The translations under genes were made by a program, and so were the position numbers. Shown piece by piece: positions 40,714 through 48,748 of a DNA stretch of 64,000 bases. This stretch comes from Burkholderiaceae bacterium 16 (lineage in GTDB: Bacteria; Pseudomonadota; Gammaproteobacteria; Burkholderiales; Burkholderiaceae): assembly GCA_000955785.1 (NCBI GenBank), contig JYOD01000088.1, positions 35,516 to 99,515 on the forward strand, written 5' to 3'. Under the pieces are notes generated by a model that saw only the letters and a list, made by a program, of their open reading frames with translations, searched no databases and had not been told where the DNA came from. Position 1 is the first letter of the stretch. Every line of letters starts with the position of its first letter.

Positions 40714-41391
40714 ATGCCCGCGACCATAGCCGACTGCCCTCCCGCCATATTCTCGTCTGACGAGCAGCAGAGCTTCTACCGCCTCATCGCCTCGCGCCGC
40801 GACATGCGGCACTTCATTGTGGGGGCTTTGGTCGACGAGGCCGTCTTGCTGCGCCTCCTGCATGCCGCGCATAGCGCCCCCTCGGTTGGCCTGATGCAGC
40901 CGTGGCGCTTCATCCGTATCGCCGATCCCGCCCTGCGCGGGGAAATTGCCGCCCTGGTCGAGGCCGAACGGCAGAACACGGCGATGGCGCTGGGCGAGCG
41001 TGACGGCGAGTTCCTGCGCCTGAAAGTGGAAGGCGTGCGCGAATGCGCCGAGCTATTGGTGGTCGCGCTGGCGCCCGACGACGGTACCGTGTTTGGCCGG
41101 CGCACCATGCCGCGTGAGATGGCGCTCTGCTCCGCCGCCTGCGCCATTGAAAACCTCTGGCTGGCGGCGCGTGTGGAGAATCTCGGGCTGGGCTGGGTTT
41201 CGATGTTCGCGCCAGACGCGCTCGCCACGCTGCTGAAACTGCCGCCGGGCGCGCAGCCTATCGCCATTCTTTGCCTGGGGCCGGTGCAGGCCTTCTATCC
41301 CGCGCCGATGCTGGAAGTGGAAGGCTGGCGGCAGGGGCGCCCGCTGGCAGCCATGATGTCCACCGATACCTGGGACCAGCCTGACGCCTGA
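40714..41391 (+). CDS. bluB: 5,6-dimethylbenzimidazole synthase
   Basis: Nitroreductase-fold flavin destructase that converts FMNH2 and O2 into dimethylbenzimidazole, the lower ligand of vitamin B12. The 225-residue product reads SRRDMRHFIVGALVDEAVLLRLL and AAHSAPSVGLMQPWRFIRI, the BluB-type opening, and ENLWLAARVENLGLGWVSMF with a late LPPGAQPIAILCLGPV; length as expected. ATG 40714 gives the homologous start although the frame is open to 40624. It is downstream of the toxin gene and convergent with the Lrp gene; no other B12 genes adjoin. Confidence 0.9.
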   Translation: MPATIADCPPAIFSSDEQQSFYRLIASRRDMRHFIVGALVDEAVLLRLLHAAHSAPSVGLMQPWRFIRIADPALRGEIAALVEAERQNTAMALGERDGEFLRLKVEGVRECAELLVVALAPDDGTVFGRRTMPREMALCSAACAIENLWLAARVENLGLGWVSMFAPDALATLLKLPPGAQPIAILCLGPVQAFYPAPMLEVEGWRQGRPLAAMMSTDTWDQPDA

Positions 41392-41398
41392 AGCGCTC

Positions 41399-41884
41399 TC
41401 AAGGCGCGACCGACGGCTCCCGCTTCATGCAACGCAGCACGAAGGTGGAATGGCTGTGCCGCAAACCCGGCAGCTTGTAGAGCTTGTGGCGCAGGAACTC
41501 CTCGTAGCCTTCGGTGCCCGCCACCGCCACCTTGATCAGGTAATCGTATTCGCCGGTCAGCAGGTAGGCTTCCATCACTTCCGGCAGTTCGGCCAGCGCT
41601 TCGCCGAAGCGATCCAGCATGTCGTCATCGTGCCGGTCCAGCGTGACTTCGATCAGCACGGTATCGGGCAAGCCGAGCGCTTTCTGGTTCAGCAGCGCCG
41701 CATAGCCCTCGATCACCCCGCTTTCCTCCAGGGCACGCACGCGGTTCCAGCAGGGCGTGGGCGACAAGCCGACCTGCTCGGCCAGCTTGAGATTGGAGAG
41801 CCTGCCATCGCGCCGCAACGCGCGCAAGATGCGCCGGTCCGTTTCATCGAGCTTCGGGGAGGTTGCCACGGTTTTTGCCACCAC
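41399..41884 (-). CDS. Lrp/AsnC-family regulator
   Basis: Leucine-responsive-type regulator of 161 residues. Helix-turn-helix LDETDRRILRALRRDGRLSN then LAEQVGLSPTPCWNRVRALEESGVIEGY (about 12-62), followed by the ligand-binding RAM domain with TGEYDYLIKVAVAGTEGYEEF. It is divergent from an ACT-like gene across a 113-base AT-rich gap containing repeated AGATAGAT, so it may regulate that gene and itself. Confidence 0.92.
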   Translation of the reverse strand: MVAKTVATSPKLDETDRRILRALRRDGRLSNLKLAEQVGLSPTPCWNRVRALEESGVIEGYAALLNQKALGLPDTVLIEVTLDRHDDDMLDRFGEALAELPEVMEAYLLTGEYDYLIKVAVAGTEGYEEFLRHKLYKLPGLRHSHSTFVLRCMKREPSVAP

Positions 41885-41997
41885 AAGAGATAGATTTACC
41901 CCTTAATCTAACATAGATAGATACTTCATCTCCATATTGCGCAAAACCGCAGACAATAAAGAAGCTCATTCTGATGCCTCGCTGGTAAATTTGCTGC

Positions 41998-42360
41998 ATG
42001 AACTTCACCCCCGACTCTCCCACCGGTGCCGACGCCATGCCTACCCTGAACCTCGCAGTGCAACTCGAACGCAGCGACCTTTTCAGCGCCATCGAATGGA
42101 CGCTCGCCAACGCCCGCCGTACCGGGCTGCGCCTGCTAGACATGCGCTTTGGCCACGCGGCGGCGCCCCACCAGCTCACGCTGTCGGTCGCCGCCGGCGA
42201 TGCGAACCTGCTGGATCTGTTCGTCAAGCGGCTGGAAAACGGCGCCGATGTGCTCGACGTGCTGGAAGTGCTGGAAGTACCGGATGTCCCCGTGCCGGCA
42301 AAACGCGCCGTACCGGCGGCGCAGCCGGTCGCCATGGAATCTTCGCTAGAATGCATCTGA
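41998..42360 (+). CDS. ACT-like small protein (resembles acetolactate synthase small subunit IlvM)
   Basis: A 120-residue protein. After a short leader, LNLAVQLERSDLFSAIEWTLANARRTGLRLLDMRFG and LTLSVAAGDANLLDLFVKRLENGADVLDVLEV (cited in part) follow the beta-alpha-beta-beta-alpha-beta ACT pattern and recall the small regulatory subunits of acetohydroxyacid synthase. No large subunit is near. The proline/alanine-rich tail is not conserved-looking. It is divergent from an Lrp-family gene, which would fit control by amino acids. The ATG could also be at residue 14. Function is not proven. Confidence 0.65.
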   Translation: MNFTPDSPTGADAMPTLNLAVQLERSDLFSAIEWTLANARRTGLRLLDMRFGHAAAPHQLTLSVAAGDANLLDLFVKRLENGADVLDVLEVLEVPDVPVPAKRAVPAAQPVAMESSLECI

Positions 42361-42483
42361 GCCGCCGATGCCGGAAATGGTCAGCGCGCGGCTCGGTGAC
42401 GCCCGCTCCGGGCGCCGTCTCCAGCGCCGCGGTGCCTCCACATCGCGGCGGATACCGTGCCAGCCGGTCGTTCGGAATGCGTC

Positions 42484-43407
42484 ATGCCACGTCGTTTGCC
42501 ACCGCTCTCATCCCTTCGCTTCTTTGAAGCCGCCGGGCGGCATCAGAGCTTCAAGCTCGCTGCCGCGGAGTTGAGCGTCACGCCAAGCGCGGTGAGCCAC
42601 GGGATCGTCGGACTGGAGCAGTCGCTCGGCGTCGAGCTCTTTATCCGCGAGCCCCGCGGGCTGTCCCTGACGCCAGCGGGCGCGGACTACCTGACCTATG
42701 TGTCCAAGGCATTCTCCCTGCTCGAAACCGGGACACAGCGCCTGCCGAACCAACGGGAAAACCGCACGATCGCCGTGAGCTGCGCGCCCACCCTGGCATC
42801 GCGATGGCTGTTGCCGCGCCTGCATGGCTTTCGCGCGCGGTGGCCGGATATCAATGTCACCGTCGACACCTCGCAGCGACTGGTCGGCTTTCCCGCCGAC
42901 GGGTTCGATTTCGCCATCCGGATGAGCCGGGCCGCCACCGCTGGCGCTTGCTGGACCCGGCTGTTCGGCGAGCAGCTGGTCCCGGTATGTAGCCCGGCCT
43001 ATCGCGACAGCTTGCTCGATGCGAACGGCACCATGGATCTTCGGCGCGCGACGCTGATCCACGTCAACTCCGCGAGCGAAGACTGGCAGGCGTGGCTGGA
43101 TGCCGCGCGCGTTGCCGGGATCGCGTCATCCGGCGGTTTGCGCTTCGATACGATCCAGCTGGCCTTCGAAGCGGCCAGCGCGGGCCTTGGCGTCGCGCTG
43201 GGCAGACGGCCGCTGGTCGACAGCGATCTCGCCAGCGGGGCGCTGGTCGAAATCGGGCCCGAAGTGATCTCCGCCCAGACCGCCTACTGGCTGGTAAGTG
43301 CGGCGGGCGCGGATCACCGGCCCGACCTCTCCGGCTTTAGGCAGTGGCTGCTGAGCGAAGCCGGGGCCTTCGAGGGCAGCGCCTCAGCCACCGTTTCAAG
43401 CCAATAG
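42484..43407 (+). CDS. LysR-family regulator (GcvA-like)
   Basis: LysR-type regulator of 307 residues. The DNA-binding domain reads PPLSSLRFFEAAGRHQSFKLA then AAELSVTPSAVSHGIVGLEQSLGVELFIREPRG, typical of the GcvA branch; the effector domain contains SCAPTLASRWLLPRLHGFRARWPDI. It is followed on the same strand, 142 bases later, by an MFS gene that it may control. ATG 42484 is preferred over 42457. Confidence 0.88.
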   Translation: MPRRLPPLSSLRFFEAAGRHQSFKLAAAELSVTPSAVSHGIVGLEQSLGVELFIREPRGLSLTPAGADYLTYVSKAFSLLETGTQRLPNQRENRTIAVSCAPTLASRWLLPRLHGFRARWPDINVTVDTSQRLVGFPADGFDFAIRMSRAATAGACWTRLFGEQLVPVCSPAYRDSLLDANGTMDLRRATLIHVNSASEDWQAWLDAARVAGIASSGGLRFDTIQLAFEAASAGLGVALGRRPLVDSDLASGALVEIGPEVISAQTAYWLVSAAGADHRPDLSGFRQWLLSEAGAFEGSASATVSSQ

Positions 43408-43549
43408 CAAAGCCACTGGCAAAGCCGGCGCATCGCGCATCGATCCGCGATATCACAGGTGAATTTCCCTCACCTGTCGTCAAGATCTTTTCCTTTGCCG
43501 CATCGCCCATCCGCTGCCAGTATTGGCGGCACGAGGAGGGCCAAACACC

Positions 43550-44800
43550 ATGTTGACGGCAACCAGCAGGCAAGCTGCATCTTTGAAGCACCAGGCAACG
43601 CTCGTCGTTGTGTCGGCGGCGCTCATCCTGAGCGTCGTCATGGGTATCCGGCAGACCTTCGGGCTATTTATCGGGCCACTGTCCTTCGACCGCGGGATGC
43701 CGGTCACCGTGATCGCGTTCGCGATCGCGCTTCATAATCTGGCGTGGGGATTCGCGCAACCGTTCGCGGGTGCCGCGGCCGACCGATATGGGTCCGCGCC
43801 GGTGGTTGCCGCCGGCGCGGTCAGCATTGCCGCCGGCCTGGCACTCGCGGCCATGGCGCCGTCGGGCGCCATGCTTGTCGTCGGCATCGGCCTGCTGTTC
43901 GGTATCGGGATCAGTTGCACCAGCTTCGGCGTCGTCCTGTCGGCGGTCGGCCGCATGGCATCCCCCGAGAAGCGCAGCATGGCGATGGGCCTGGCGAGTG
44001 CCGGCGGATCGCTCGGCCAGGTCATCATGGTCCCGCTTGCCCAGGCGGTGCGGGAAACGTCGGGCGTATCGGCGTCGCTGTTCGTATTCGCGCTCCTGAT
44101 GCTCGTGGTGGCGCCATTCGGGATCCTGCTGGACCGCCGGGATGCGTGCCGCGCGCCTGTGACGGAGCCGCAGGCGTTTTCCCTGCGGGAGGTCTTGTCC
44201 AGGGCGTGCCGGCACCGCGGCTATCGCCTTCTCACCATTGGCTTCTTCGCCTGCGGATTCCAGCTTGCCTTTATCGCCACGCATTTGCCGGGCTACCTGA
44301 CGCTTTGCCATATGCCCATGGGACTGGGAGCGACGGCGCTGGCTCTGATCGGGCTGTTCAATATGCTGGGAAGCTGGGCATGTGGCTGGCTGGGCGGACG
44401 CTTTCGCCAGCAGTACGTGCTGGGCTGGCTCTACCTGGTCCGGTGCGTGGCCATCGGAGCCTTCCTGCTGCTGCCGAAGACCTCTGCCTCGGTGGTTATC
44501 TTCGCCGCCGTGATGGGTCTGACCTGGCTGGGGACCGTGCCGCTGACGAGCGGGCTGGTGGCGAAGATCTTCGGCACACGCCACCTGGGAACGCTGTTCG
44601 GCGTCTGCTTCCTGAGCCATCAGGCCGGCTCGTTCCTGGGCGCATGGCTTGGCGGCTTCGTCTTTGACGTGACCGGTTCCTATTCGCTGGTATGGGGCGC
44701 CACGGCAGCCGCCGGGCTGCTGGCGGCGATATTGCACTTTCCCATCGACGATACCGTGATGGGCACCCCGGCCCTTCGATCGGATCCGGCGCCAACGTAG
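43550..44800 (+). CDS. MFS transporter
   Basis: Major-facilitator transporter of 416 residues with 12 predicted helices. Helix 1 region SAALILSVVMGIRQTFGLFIGP and the 2-3 loop FAGAAADRYGSAPVVAAG resemble monocarboxylate/oxalate-formate-type (OFA/MCT) carriers. AGGAGGG precedes ATG 43550. It lies downstream of a LysR gene on the same strand and convergent with the Nudix regulator. The substrate is unknown. Confidence 0.85.
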   Translation: MLTATSRQAASLKHQATLVVVSAALILSVVMGIRQTFGLFIGPLSFDRGMPVTVIAFAIALHNLAWGFAQPFAGAAADRYGSAPVVAAGAVSIAAGLALAAMAPSGAMLVVGIGLLFGIGISCTSFGVVLSAVGRMASPEKRSMAMGLASAGGSLGQVIMVPLAQAVRETSGVSASLFVFALLMLVVAPFGILLDRRDACRAPVTEPQAFSLREVLSRACRHRGYRLLTIGFFACGFQLAFIATHLPGYLTLCHMPMGLGATALALIGLFNMLGSWACGWLGGRFRQQYVLGWLYLVRCVAIGAFLLLPKTSASVVIFAAVMGLTWLGTVPLTSGLVAKIFGTRHLGTLFGVCFLSHQAGSFLGAWLGGFVFDVTGSYSLVWGATAAAGLLAAILHFPIDDTVMGTPALRSDPAPT

Positions 44801-44811
44801 CCAGCGGGCAT

Positions 44812-45534
44812 TCACGCGCGCTCGCGCTGCTCGAAACTCCGCGTGAAATAGACCAGCCCGGACTGCTCTCGCAGCCGATAGAGCGAAGCCGGGCGCCGCC
44901 CGGTTTCCTTCTGCGTGCCGAGCTCTTCCAACAGGCCCGCCGCCAGCATGCGGGTCCGGAAAGCCTTTTTCTCCAGCGGCCGGCCCAGCACGAGTTCATA
45001 GACGTGCTGCAGCTCGCCAAGCGTAAAGTCCGGCGGCAACAGGTGCGCGGGCAGCGAAGTGTATTCGGTCTTGCCGCGCACGCGCCCAAGCGCCGCGCCC
45101 AGGAGGTCGGCGTGATCGAAGGCCAGCGGCACGGACACGCCGTCGCCCTCCACCGGCGCCCAGCGCAGGTCGGCGGCATTGCCGCCCTTCTGCGGGGCCA
45201 GGGTGGCATCGGCCAGCAAGGCCATGTACACATGGGTGGTGGACCAGCCGCGCGGATCGCGCGTGGCGCTGCCCCAGCTGCCCACCTGCTCCAGGTACGG
45301 GCTATTCACTCCGGTCTTCTCCGCCAGCTTGCGCAGCGCGCACCCCTGCAGATTCTGATCCCGTTCGATGTCCACGAAACCGCCCGGCAGGGCCCATTGC
45401 CCGGGGAAAGGCTCGCCTGGCAGCTGCGGGCGCTGCACGAGCAGCACCTGCAAGGCCCCGGCACGGATGGTAAGAATGACCACGTCCACGGTGGTCAGCG
45501 GGCGCCCGAAGGCGGGCGCGGCGGGCTTCGTCAT
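44812..45534 (-). CDS. NrtR-like regulator (Nudix domain plus winged helix)
   Basis: Transcription factor type in which a Nudix domain senses ADP-ribose-like NAD metabolites and a C-terminal winged helix binds DNA. The 240-residue product has the Nudix part at 13-150, with box GGFVDIERDQNLQGCALRKLAEKTG. The catalytic REUxEE core is changed to RKLAEK, losing a key glutamate, so hydrolysis is unlikely. The winged-helix part (about 160-235) reads FTLGELQHVYELVLGRPLEKKAFRTRML. It is divergent from an SPFH protein and an NAD-kinase-like protein, over a promoter with a nested dyad. NrtR regulation of NAD genes is established for the family; its application here is inference. Confidence 0.85.
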   Translation of the reverse strand: MTKPAAPAFGRPLTTVDVVILTIRAGALQVLLVQRPQLPGEPFPGQWALPGGFVDIERDQNLQGCALRKLAEKTGVNSPYLEQVGSWGSATRDPRGWSTTHVYMALLADATLAPQKGGNAADLRWAPVEGDGVSVPLAFDHADLLGAALGRVRGKTEYTSLPAHLLPPDFTLGELQHVYELVLGRPLEKKAFRTRMLAAGLLEELGTQKETGRRPASLYRLREQSGLVYFTRSFEQRERA

Positions 45535-45580
45535 AGGGCTGTGCGCTCCTTGCGGCAGGCTGTTCAGGCCGGATTATAAA

Positions 45581-45609
45581 TTGACAAGTGTCACAGCCCC
45601 ACTTATATT
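45581..45609 (+). promoter_or_regulatory. strong sigma70 promoter of the SPFH operon
   Basis: TTGACA (45581-45586), 17 bases, then TATATT (45604-45609): close to the consensus, 71 bases before the SPFH start codon. Confidence 0.85.
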
Positions 45610-45627
45610 AGTGGCACAGACACACTT
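45586..45627. promoter_or_regulatory. nested dyad over the promoter, probable operator
   Basis: CCACT (45599-45603) and AGTGG (45610-45614) flank the -10 box, and AAGTGT (45586-45591) and ACACTT (45622-45627) form an outer pair. Both pairs share the same centre, 45606.5. A regulator bound here would block the promoter; the divergent NrtR-like protein is the obvious candidate. Confidence 0.6.
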
Positions 45628-45679
45628 AATACCCGCCACCGAATGCGGGCAACCAAAGACACCACGCGAAAGGACCACC

Positions 45680-46708
45680 ATGTTCGGCATCCGATTCATC
45701 AAGGCAGACCCCACCACCTACCTGATGCAGATGAAGAGCGGCAAGATCGTCCGCGAAGGCAGCGGCCAGTCGTTCTACTACTACGCGCCCACCACCTCGC
45801 TGGTGGCGGTGCCGGTGGGCAGCCAGATCCTGCCCTACATCTTCGAGCTGATCACCACTGACTTCCAGTCCGTCACGGTGCAGGGCAATCTCTCCTATCG
45901 CATCACCGAGCCGCGCAAAACAGCCGCCATGCTTAATTTCGCGCTCAAGCCGGACGGCCGCAACTACATTTCCGAGGATCCGCAGAACTTGCGCACCCGC
46001 GTCGAAGGCGTGGTGGAAGTGCTGGTGCAGCAGGCCGTGAGCGCGGAAACGCTGCGTTCCGCCCTGCAGTCCTCGGACCGCATGGCGCGCCAGGTCGAAG
46101 GCGCGCTCAAGAGCCAGCCGGACGTGCTCGCTTTAGGGCTGGAAATCCTCTCGTTCTCGATGGTGGCCGTCAAGCCGCGCGCCGAAACCGCGCGCGCCCT
46201 GGAAGCCGAAGTCCGCGAACAAATCCTGAAAGCCGCCGACGACGCCATCTACGCGCGCCGTAACGCCGCGGTGGAAAACGAACGCGCCATCAAGGAAAGC
46301 GAGCTCGACACCGAAGTCGCCGTGGAACTCAAGCAGCGCACCATCCGCGAGACGCAGATGGAAGCCGAAGCCGCGGTGCAAAAGAAGCAGGCCGAACTCG
46401 AAGCCAGTGGCATGGAAGCGCAGATCGCGCTGGAAGCGCGCCGCAAGGAATTCGTGGGCCTGGAGGCCGATAACACCCGCACCACCGCCGAGGCCGAGGC
46501 ACACCGCCTTGGCGCCGTGATGCAGGCGCTGCAGGGCGCAGACGCGCGCATCGTGCAGGCGCTGGCCGCATCGGGCATGGCCCCCGGCCAGTTGATCGCG
46601 CAGGCCTTTGGCGGCATTGCCGACAAGGCGGAGCGGATCGGGCAGCTGAACATGTCGCCGGAGCTGCTGCAGTCGCTGCTGGCGCCGCAGGCCAAGGGCC
46701 GCGGCTGA
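45680..46708 (+). CDS. SPFH/band-7 domain protein
   Basis: Stomatin/flotillin-like scaffold protein of 342 residues. An SPFH domain (about 15-190) contains YYYAPTTSLVAVPVGSQILPYIFELIT (cited in part) and VTVQGNLSYRITEP; a long alanine/glutamate-rich coiled coil follows (about 195-290: ENERAIKESELDTEVAVELKQ onward), and a C-terminal oligomerisation-like segment ends it. There is no clear N-terminal membrane helix, so membrane contact may be through the SPFH hairpin. AAAGGACC precedes ATG 45680. It shares an operon with the NAD-kinase-like gene 29 bases downstream and is divergent from an NrtR-like regulator. Its role is unknown. Confidence 0.88.
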   Translation: MFGIRFIKADPTTYLMQMKSGKIVREGSGQSFYYYAPTTSLVAVPVGSQILPYIFELITTDFQSVTVQGNLSYRITEPRKTAAMLNFALKPDGRNYISEDPQNLRTRVEGVVEVLVQQAVSAETLRSALQSSDRMARQVEGALKSQPDVLALGLEILSFSMVAVKPRAETARALEAEVREQILKAADDAIYARRNAAVENERAIKESELDTEVAVELKQRTIRETQMEAEAAVQKKQAELEASGMEAQIALEARRKEFVGLEADNTRTTAEAEAHRLGAVMQALQGADARIVQALAASGMAPGQLIAQAFGGIADKAERIGQLNMSPELLQSLLAPQAKGRG

Positions 46709-46737
46709 GACCATACGGGACAAAGGGAGCAAGACAC

Positions 46738-47655
46738 ATGGGCACAGCCGCCGATCGCAAGGTAGTGCTGGTGACGCGCAAGACGCGGCTGGAAGAACTG
46801 CTGGCGCGCTACCACTCACTGGCGCAGGCACGCTTCTACCTGGAGCACCTGGGCGCGGACATCACCGATTACCGGCGCGAGCACGACACCTACCTGGCCG
46901 CGCGCGAGCAGGTCGCCGCCGTGCTGTCGCGCTACCTGCGTAGGCAGGTGGTGGATCGCCAGTTCCTGCCTAATTTCCTGTTCGGTCCGGACGACATCGT
47001 CGTGGCGCTGGGCCAGGACGGCCTTGTCGCCAACACCATGAAGTACCTCAATGGCCAGCCGCTGCTCGGCGTGAATCCCGACCCGGCGCGCTATGACGGC
47101 GTGTTGTTGCCGTTCCAGGCTGGCGACCTCGCGCGCGTGCTGGCCGAGACGATGCAGGATCGCCGCCCTGCCCGGCCAGTCACCATGGCGCGCGCCGAGT
47201 TGTCGGACCAGCAGGTGCTGTACGCGGTCAACGACTTCTTTATCGGCCCGCGCAGCCACACCTCGGCGCGTTATGAGGTCCGGCTCGGCACGCAATGCGA
47301 AGTGCAATCGTCGAGCGGGGTCATTGTCTCGACCGGGCTCGGCTCTACGGCCTGGCTCAAGAGCATCGTCACCGGCGCGCGCGCCATCGCGCAGGCGGAC
47401 GCACCGTATCAGGCCTTGCCGTGGGACACCGACCGGCTGGTATTCGCCGTGCGCGAGCCCTTTCCCAGCCGCGCCACCGATGCCACCCTGGTGTATGGCG
47501 ACATCCCGCGCGGCGAGCGGATCGTGCTGCGCTCGCTGATGCCCGAGTCCGGCGTGATCTTCAGCGATGGCATCGAAGCGGATTTCCTGCAGTTCAATGC
47601 GGGCACCGAGGCACGCATCGGCGTGGCGGAGCGCAGCGGGCAACTGGTGCAGTAG
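46738..47655 (+). CDS. NAD kinase-like protein
   Basis: A 305-residue protein of the ATP-NAD kinase/diacylglycerol kinase fold. DDIVVALGQDGLVANTMKYL at about 85-104 is the GGDG block with G93 changed to Q, NDFFIGPRSHTSARYEV matches the NExxI substrate loop, and VSTGLGSTAWLKSI matches the TPTGSTAY block. The first 80 residues are helical and unlike housekeeping NadK. It may therefore be a specialised kinase, a regulator or a non-catalytic NAD sensor. It follows the SPFH gene closely and lies under an NrtR-like regulator, which supports a link to NAD metabolism. Housekeeping NadK is expected elsewhere in the genome. Confidence 0.8.
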   Translation: MGTAADRKVVLVTRKTRLEELLARYHSLAQARFYLEHLGADITDYRREHDTYLAAREQVAAVLSRYLRRQVVDRQFLPNFLFGPDDIVVALGQDGLVANTMKYLNGQPLLGVNPDPARYDGVLLPFQAGDLARVLAETMQDRRPARPVTMARAELSDQQVLYAVNDFFIGPRSHTSARYEVRLGTQCEVQSSSGVIVSTGLGSTAWLKSIVTGARAIAQADAPYQALPWDTDRLVFAVREPFPSRATDATLVYGDIPRGERIVLRSLMPESGVIFSDGIEADFLQFNAGTEARIGVAERSGQLVQ

Positions 47656-47679
47656 CGGCGCCGCACGCTGCTGTCCTCG

Positions 47680-48603
47680 CTATGCAAGCTCCGGCAGCAG
47701 TTCGATCCCGTCCAGCTCGGCGGCACAGGTATCGCGCACGATAGAGACAAAGTCGCGCACATAGGGCCGCTCCGCCAGCGCGGCCGGCGTGGTCGCATAC
47801 AACTCGCTCCACAAACCCTTGGCGCCAATTCGCTTGGCCAGCACATAGTCGTGGTCGACGTAGTTCTTCACGCCCCAGTTGGGCAGCGCAGCCACGCCGC
47901 GGCGGCTGGCCACCAGTTGCAGCACCGCCACCGTCAGCTCGGCCGTGCGCCGCTGCAGCTTGATGCCGGCGGGCTCCAGCACTTCGCGGATCAGGTCGAT
48001 GCGCTGCTCCGGCACCGGGTAGGTGATCAGGGTTTCGCCGGCCAGGTCGGCCGCCTCGATCCGGCGCTTGTTGCGCAGCCGGTGCTCGTTGGCGATCACC
48101 GCCAGAATCTCGAAGCGAAACAGCGGCGCCACCGCCAGTCCGCGCTTGGCCGGCGGCAGCGAGCCGATGACCATGTCGGTGCGCCCCTCGGCCAGCAAGG
48201 CCAGCGGATCGGCGTGGAAACCTGCCACCAGGTCCACCTCAACTTCCGGCCAGCGCCGGCGGAACTCGTCCATCACGGGCATCAGCCAGTCGAAGCAGGT
48301 ATGGCACTCCAGCACGATGCGCAACTCCCCGCGCGTATCGCCTTTGAGCCGGGCGAGATCGCGTTCGGCCGTGCTGATGGCGGCAAGCGTCTCGCGCGCC
48401 AGCACCAGCAGCCGTTCGCCGGCCGGGGTAAAGCGCAGGCCCTGGCGGGTACGGTCGAACAGCGGCAGGCCGTAGTGCGCCTCAATGCCCTTGATCTGGT
48501 GGGACAGCGCCGACTGGCTCACATGCACGCGTTCGGCGGCCGAGGCCAGCTTGCCTGACTCGGCGATCGCCACCAGGGAGCGCAGGTGCCTGACTTCGAT
48601 CAA
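47680..48603 (-). CDS. metR: MetR, LysR-family activator of methionine synthesis
   Basis: LysR-type regulator of 307 residues using homocysteine as co-effector in known members. The N-terminus MIEVRHLRSLVAIAESGKLA and AAERVHVSQSALSHQIKGIE match the MetR helix-turn-helix; the effector domain includes LECHTCFDWLMPVMDEFRRRWP, characteristic of MetR. It is divergent from metE, and a MetR box lies between them. Annotation is strongly supported by that context. Confidence 0.93.
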   Translation of the reverse strand: MIEVRHLRSLVAIAESGKLASAAERVHVSQSALSHQIKGIEAHYGLPLFDRTRQGLRFTPAGERLLVLARETLAAISTAERDLARLKGDTRGELRIVLECHTCFDWLMPVMDEFRRRWPEVEVDLVAGFHADPLALLAEGRTDMVIGSLPPAKRGLAVAPLFRFEILAVIANEHRLRNKRRIEAADLAGETLITYPVPEQRIDLIREVLEPAGIKLQRRTAELTVAVLQLVASRRGVAALPNWGVKNYVDHDYVLAKRIGAKGLWSELYATTPAALAERPYVRDFVSIVRDTCAAELDGIELLPELA

Positions 48604-48648
48604 GGCTGGCTCCTGCGTTGGGCCGGGCAGCGCCTGGTCGGATTGATA

Positions 48649-48661
48649 TGAAACTGATTCA
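48649..48661. promoter_or_regulatory. MetR box
   Basis: TGAAACTGATTCA fits the MetR consensus TGAA-N5-TTCA exactly. It lies in the AT-rich metR-metE gap, 46 bases from the metR start and 88 from the metE start, with further TTCA-like half-sites downstream (GATTCA near 48687). Confidence 0.85.
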
Positions 48662-48748
48662 TACGTTGATTAAATCTTATCGCTTGATTCATTTTACTCC
48701 GGATTCCAAACTGGGCGCCATCGTCACATCTCACATACGGAGCATTGC

